Assembly (NCBI RefSeq): GCF_036488675.1
Contig: NZ_CP133148.1
Location: 3,421,001-3,485,000 of the forward strand
Direction: 5' to 3'
From: Sinorhizobium chiapasense
GTDB lineage: Bacteria; Pseudomonadota; Alphaproteobacteria; Rhizobiales; Rhizobiaceae
DNA: 64,000 nt
Position numbers and translations under genes: made by a program. The notes beneath the pieces were generated by a model. It made no database searches and was not told the DNA's origin. It worked only from the letters and a program-made list of their open reading frames with translations. How positions within the stretch are numbered: position 1 is the stretch's first letter; the number at the start of each line of letters is the position of its first letter. Of the stretch, positions 59,206-64,000 are shown piece by piece.

Positions 59206-59910
59206 CTAGAGGGCGATGTCGAGCTTGTTGTTTCGGGTGAACAGTTTCTGCACCTGCTCGACGATCTGCTCTGCATGCGCCTTGCCGAGACGATCCGCCG
59301 CCTCGACGTCGCGCGCTTCGATCGCCGCGATGATTTCCGCGTGCTCGTCGACGAAGCGCTGCGGGAACTGTTCCTCGTAGGATTGATAATAGAGGCGGAG
59401 GATCCGCCGCCCTTCATCGAGCAACCGGCGGAACAGGCCGGTGAAATAGGGATTGCGGCCGGCTTCCGCGATTGCCGCGTGAAAAGCTGCATTGGTGGCG
59501 ATCATGGCCAGCGCGTCGCGCGACTGGACGGCCGCGGCATAATCTTCGTGGAAGCCACGAATGACCGGCAAATCTTCCGGACGGTGGTTCTGCGCCGCAA
59601 GCCGGGTCGTCACCCGGTACATCAGCACCAACGCCTCGAAGAATGTGTGCAGGTTGAGGAAATCGATGCTCGACACCATCGTCGATCGATTCGGCAAGGT
59701 GTCGATCAGGCCCTCTCCTGCCAGCCGCACCAGTGCCTCACGGATCGGCGTGCGGGAGAGCTTGAAGCGCTCGGCCAGCTGCACCTCGTCGATCGGGCTG
59801 CCGGGCGGCAGGACAAGATCAAGGATCTCGTCGCGGAGAAGGTCGTAGACCATCTTCACGCCGGAGCCCCGCTTGCGTTCTGGGAGGGAATTGTTGTCAG
59901 TGTCGGTCAT
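59206..59910 (-). CDS. hypR: GntR/FCD-family regulator of the hyp genes
   Basis: 234 residues. The winged helix (about 20-80) has the GntR signature LRDEILDLVLPPGSPIDEVQ and LAERFKLSRTPIREALVRLA. The C-terminal FCD ligand domain follows (helical, with the metal-site His residues in NAAFHAAIAEAGRNPY and DEHAEIIAAIEARD). ATG 59910 follows AGAGGA by 7 bases. S. meliloti HypR represses the hyp genes; the repeated TTGT-type motifs in the three hyp promoters and its own suggest the same here. Confidence 0.88.
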   Translation of the reverse strand: MTDTDNNSLPERKRGSGVKMVYDLLRDEILDLVLPPGSPIDEVQLAERFKLSRTPIREALVRLAGEGLIDTLPNRSTMVSSIDFLNLHTFFEALVLMYRVTTRLAAQNHRPEDLPVIRGFHEDYAAAVQSRDALAMIATNAAFHAAIAEAGRNPYFTGLFRRLLDEGRRILRLYYQSYEEQFPQRFVDEHAEIIAAIEARDVEAADRLGKAHAEQIVEQVQKLFTRNNKLDIAL

Positions 59911-60381
59911 TTGCAAATCCTCTTGTCGACAAAAGGAATACTTTCCCGCGACAGCAGGATCAACAATTTCCGGGCGGGCCGTAGCGCAGCTTAACAGGAA
60001 GTAGACATTCAGCACGCTGCCCCATGCGTCGACACCGCCGTTCGTCGCCACACTTAGAGCGCTTCGCAGTTGCGCCCAAACTTGAAGGGCTGCTTGGAGT
60101 CTCAGCTTAAGATTCTCGCTTTTGGCTGCCAAGCGACCACACACGACGTTGTGGCGGCATCTCGGCAGATAATCGATTCCCTCTAGGAATTTTGACGGTT
60201 GCACGTTAACATTGCGTCGAGCGACCCCAAGCACCTTATGGAACGTGGTGCCGGAGGCGGATAACCGCTTCAAGTCGAAATACGATAAGCAGATCCACAA
60301 ATTACCGGGCATCACGAGCGATACCAGATCTGGTCGGCGTCCGAGCCGGCCCTCGATATCGGTCAGCCCGGGAGCAGTGCG
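59911..60381. other. Intergenic region with a candidate hypR autoregulatory site
   Basis: The palindrome TTGTCGACAA lies at 59923-59932, 13 bases upstream of hypR. The rest (to 60381) has no gene that I can support. It may hold decayed coding sequence, since a frame continuous with the arcD remnant is open upstream of its ATG (for example YQIWSASEPALDIGQPG), but I cannot identify it. Confidence 0.5.
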
Positions 60382-60537
60382 ATGGCGACCAAAGCCGAGC
60401 AGAAGCTGTACCTGTTCGCTCTGAACGCGCTGGTTGGCGGTTCCATGGTCGGCTCAGGCGCCTTCTCGCTCCGGCGGACAGTCGGCATCGCAACAGGGCC
60501 GTCTGGCGCAATCATCGCCTACTGCCTTTCTCCTTAA
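60382..60537 (+). pseudogene. 5' remnant of an arcD-like basic amino acid antiporter gene
   Basis: The frame encodes MATKAEQKLYLFALNALVGG, then SMVGSGAFSLRRTVGIATGP, then SGAIIAYC. This is the N-terminus of ArcD/YjdE-type amino acid antiporters, whose first membrane segment reads VVGSMVGAGIFSLP. After 48 codons it runs into a family A palindromic element and stops at TAA 60535. Antiporters of this family are about 470-500 residues, so about 90 percent is missing. Confidence 0.68.
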
Positions 60538-60624
60538 ATCGACCTCGATTTAAGGAGAAAGGCATGCAGCAATTTAAAGCGCTACAGCGACCTTTGCGCG
60601 TCGATAAGACGCGCGGCGCTGCAG
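60519..60624. repeat. Palindromic element, family A, truncating the arcD-like remnant
   Basis: CTACTGCCTTTCTCCTTAAATC...GGAGAAAGGCATGCAG, linker CAATTTAAAG, then CTACAGCG around GCGCGTCGATAAGACGCGC. The first hairpin carries paired changes (CTTTCTCC/GGAGAAAG) relative to other copies. Confidence 0.78.
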
Positions 60625-60675
60625 TTGCATTGCCGGATCTTGCAGAGATTGGCCACTCTCATAAAGGAGCATGCC

Positions 60676-60966
60676 ATGACTCGACGCATAATACTCCCCC
60701 TCACACTTGCGACTGTCGCCGCCATTGCCATTGGCTGCGCCACCGAACAGAACCAACGCGGCTTGAGCGGAGCTCTGGTGGGCGCCGGAACAGGCGCGGT
60801 GGCGGGCCAGCTGATTGGGCGGAACACAACGAGCACGGTCGCGGGCGCGGCTGGCGGAGCTCTGGTGGGGGCCGCGGTCGGGACTGCAACAACCCCGTCT
60901 TACAATCGTGGCAACTGCAGATACAGACAACCGGACGGCACAATCATCATCGCGCGGTGCCGGTAA
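60676..60966 (+). CDS. Glycine-zipper outer-membrane lipoprotein
   Basis: 96 residues. The signal peptide ends at the lipobox AIGC (about residue 21). A glycine-zipper domain follows (LSGALVGAGTGAVAGQLIG, then TVAGAAGGALVGAAVGTA), as in OsmB/YMGG-type lipoproteins. A short tail (GNCRYRQPDGTIIIARCR) has two Cys that could form a disulfide. ATG 60676 has GGAG upstream. Likely an envelope-stress or stability protein. Confidence 0.78.
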   Translation: MTRRIILPLTLATVAAIAIGCATEQNQRGLSGALVGAGTGAVAGQLIGRNTTSTVAGAAGGALVGAAVGTATTPSYNRGNCRYRQPDGTIIIARCR

Positions 60967-61136
60967 GACCGTCCAGCCTCGCGCTCGCTCTGATGTCGGG
61001 CGAGGCGAGCGGATTGCGGTTGAGTGCCCGCGCGGACCGTCCACGTTGAGCTTTCCGAATTGCGCGACAGGTTGCCGCCAACGGTGAAAGAGATATCGCC
61101 GTTTGGCGGCTGTCCCTCCGCTGTCGGAGCATCATA

Positions 61137-61817
61137 ATGGGAACGAGCGGCCGGAGCCACGAGGAAGCCATGGCATCTTACGACACCATGCCGAGCAATG
61201 GAGGTGGGCCGAGCAATGCAGCTGGCGACCCGAGCGGCCCCCCGGCTTCGGTTCGCGTGGTGCTGGGCGGTGTCATGTTTCTGGCGGGATTGGTCGTCCT
61301 GGCGGATGTGGCGTTTGCGCCGATCGTTACTCCGGCCTTCATCGGAACCGCTGCGATCCTGGTCGGCGCATTCGAAATCGTCCACGCCTTCTGGGCGAGA
61401 CGATGGGGTGGCCTGTCATGGCAGACGCTGCTGGGGGTTCTCTATATCGCCCTCGGCTTGCTGCTCACCGACATCGCCGGATCGAACGTGATGCAGTTCC
61501 TGGCATCCTTCGTGACCCGGTCTGCGCGCACACATGAGCTGTTTCAAACCTACGCGATCGGCCTGCTGTTCCTCTTCTCGGGCATCGTCAGAATTCTGCT
61601 CGGCGTAAGTCACTGGCGTGAGGCAGGGACCATGATGCTGTCGGGAGTCTTCGGCGCCGGCGCGGGGTTGGTCATCCTGGCCGATTTCCCCAAGATGGCC
61701 CTTTGGGTCCTCGCGCTCTTGCTCGGGATCGATTTCCTGGTGCATGGCGTGGCGTGGCTGAGATTTTTCCCTCACCCGAACAAAGGCAGAGACAAGGCGG
61801 TATCACCGCCCGTATGA
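61137..61817 (+). CDS. HdeD-like (DUF308) membrane protein
   Basis: 226 residues. The N-terminal 35 residues are polar and Gly/Pro/Ser-rich. Six hydrophobic segments follow in three pairs (LGGVMFLAGLVVLADVAF, IGTAAILVGAFEIVHAFWA, LLGVLYIALGLLLTDI, YAIGLLFLFSGIVRILLGV, LSGVFGAGAGLVILADFP, ALWVLALLLGIDFLVHGVA). This internal repeat pattern is typical of HdeD, an acid-stress membrane protein. Start may be ATG 61137 or ATG 61170. Confidence 0.78.
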   Translation: MGTSGRSHEEAMASYDTMPSNGGGPSNAAGDPSGPPASVRVVLGGVMFLAGLVVLADVAFAPIVTPAFIGTAAILVGAFEIVHAFWARRWGGLSWQTLLGVLYIALGLLLTDIAGSNVMQFLASFVTRSARTHELFQTYAIGLLFLFSGIVRILLGVSHWREAGTMMLSGVFGAGAGLVILADFPKMALWVLALLLGIDFLVHGVAWLRFFPHPNKGRDKAVSPPV

Positions 61818-61862
61818 CCTGACTGCCGCGACGACCGCGCAAACCACATGATCCGATGTCGC

Positions 61863-61970
61863 CTACTGGGTGTTTCGTTAAATTGTAGCCGGCTTAAGAG
61901 GTAGGCCGATGTAGCAATTCACGGTGCCGGGGCAGGCCGTGCGGGTGTGACGCGGGGCGCGGGCTGTGGC
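61863..61970. repeat. Decayed palindromic element, family A
   Basis: CTACTGGGTGTTTCGTTAAAT...GTAGCAATTCACGGTGCCG... follows the family A order (CTACTGCATGTTTCCTTAAAT...GCAGCAATTCAAAGTGCTA) but with many unpaired changes, so the stems are largely lost. The rest of 61818-62000 holds nothing else I can support. Confidence 0.45.
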
Positions 61971-61999
61971 TCTGCACGCCGGGCGCGGTTGGCGAAAGC

Positions 62000-62030
62000 A
62001 AAAAAGGCCCGCGCGCTGCGGGCCTTTTTT
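62000..62030 (-). terminator. rRNA-operon terminator after tRNA-fMet
   Basis: AAAAAAGGCCCGC pairs with GCGGGCCTTTTTT around GCGCT. Read on the minus strand, the direction of the rRNA operon, the stem ends in a run of six T. It is symmetric and could stop transcripts from both sides. Confidence 0.92.
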
Positions 62031-62033
62031 AGG

Positions 62034-62113
<80 letters not shown>

Positions 62114-62201
62114 TTATCCTGGGTATTGGTTCGGTGTTGTTATGCCGGTTGCCGGCGTATGTGCGAGAAGATGTTTGTTTGGTTTAATCTTGCGTTTTGC
62201 A

Positions 62202-62320
62202 GACCTGGCAGCGACCTACTCTCCCGCGTCTTAAGACGAAGTACCATCGGCGCTGGGGCGTTTCACGGCCGTGTTCGGAATGGGAACGGGTGCAGCCACC
62301 CCGCCAGAACCACCAGGTCG
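62202..62320 (-). rRNA. rrf: 5S rRNA
   Basis: On the minus strand it starts GACCTGGTGGTTCTGGCGGG and ends GAGTAGGTCGCTGCCAGGTC, with the terminal GACCTGG/CCAGGTC stem and the conserved CATTCCGAACACGGCCGTGA core. Ends could shift by one or two bases. Confidence 0.96.
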
Positions 62321-62539
62321 GCAAAGCGCAAGCATTTGCTCCCCGACGGGGAGCAAACTTTAATCGAGAAGCTGGTGAAGTTTTCACTTCGTTTTGAACA
62401 CGTCTTTGTCTGTGCCTTCGGCCGAAGGCCGCAAGCGCAGAGCGCGTCGCGCCTTTTGGCGCGCGCCGTCCGCAGCGAAGGCCGAAGGCCGACAGCGTGA
62501 GGACAAAAAGCTCATCTTCGATGAGCATGAGCAATGGGA
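62321..62539 (-). other. 23S-5S internal transcribed spacer
   Basis: About 220 bases between the 23S 3' end and 5S. It contains repeated CGAAGGCCGAAGGCC-type tracts (62418-62432 and 62476-62490) and a strong hairpin GTCGCGCC-TTTT-GGCGCGCG near 62446. These are likely RNase III processing stems. No tRNA here. Confidence 0.75.

Positions 62540-64000
<1,461 letters not shown>

Overview
The window looks like chromosome of an alphaproteobacterial rhizobium, most likely Sinorhizobium/Ensifer. It is GC-rich and carries dispersed palindromic intergenic elements of the rhizobial mosaic type. It also holds a tyrosine/homogentisate cluster, a tad/cpa pilus operon, a complete hyp (hydroxyproline) cluster of the type described in S. 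meliloti, and the distal half of an rRNA operon (23S 3' part, 5S, initiator tRNA-Met). The genus is inferred from gene content and repeats; no species call is made.

Left part (1-9.8 kb): the end of a branched-chain keto-acid dehydrogenase E2 gene and its E3 (lpdA); a thiolase flanked by two direct copies of one palindromic element; purU; then the homogentisate operon hmgA-fahA-maiA with a divergent MarR regulator, and hppD with a divergent Lrp-type regulator. HppD makes homogentisate, HmgA opens it, MaiA isomerises it and FahA cleaves it to fumarate and acetoacetate.

9.8-21 kb: a LuxR-type regulator with a receiver-like domain lacking the phospho-Asp, a 1-kb AT-rich gap, and a five-gene type I secretion locus. 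Its two acidic, repeat-containing proteins have no RTX nonapeptides, and its first gene has its ribosome binding site inside a hairpin that competes with a second one. A ureidoglycine aminohydrolase gene with a TTG start, a small membrane protein and a TadD-like lipoprotein follow.

21-38.6 kb: an intact IS66-family element with an 8-bp target duplication, inserted at the edge of a palindromic repeat. Next comes the tad/cpa operon on the minus strand (pilA, cpaB, cpaC, small lipoprotein, tadG-like, two tadE-like, cpaE, an L,D-transpeptidase, cpaF, tadB, tadC, a winged-helix/AAA ATPase), with the prepilin peptidase cpaA divergent.

38.8-46.9 kb: single genes: a GcvT-type dimethylglycine/sarcosine dehydrogenase-like enzyme, a small Cys-rich protein, an AraC regulator, a DUF1127 protein, an AtsK-like alkylsulfatase, small hypotheticals, an alpha/beta hydrolase and a His-rich cupin protein.

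47-60 kb: the hyp island. HypMNPQ imports hydroxyproline; HypRE epimerises it, HypO oxidises it, HypD deaminates and dehydrates it, and HypH gives 2-oxoglutarate. HypS reduces pyrroline-2-carboxylate to proline, and HypR (GntR) regulates. An aconitase-X protein and a second proline-racemase-family protein probably add 3-hydroxyproline use. The island is bracketed by a phnE-like 3' remnant (left) and an arcD-like 5' remnant (right), each next to a palindromic repeat, which suggests relocation.

60-64 kb: a glycine-zipper lipoprotein, an HdeD-like membrane protein, and the rRNA operon end on the minus strand. The most notable non-gene signal is a set of related two-hairpin repeats, with compensatory base changes between copies, that are nested in one another, interrupted by the IS, and extend into or end genes.
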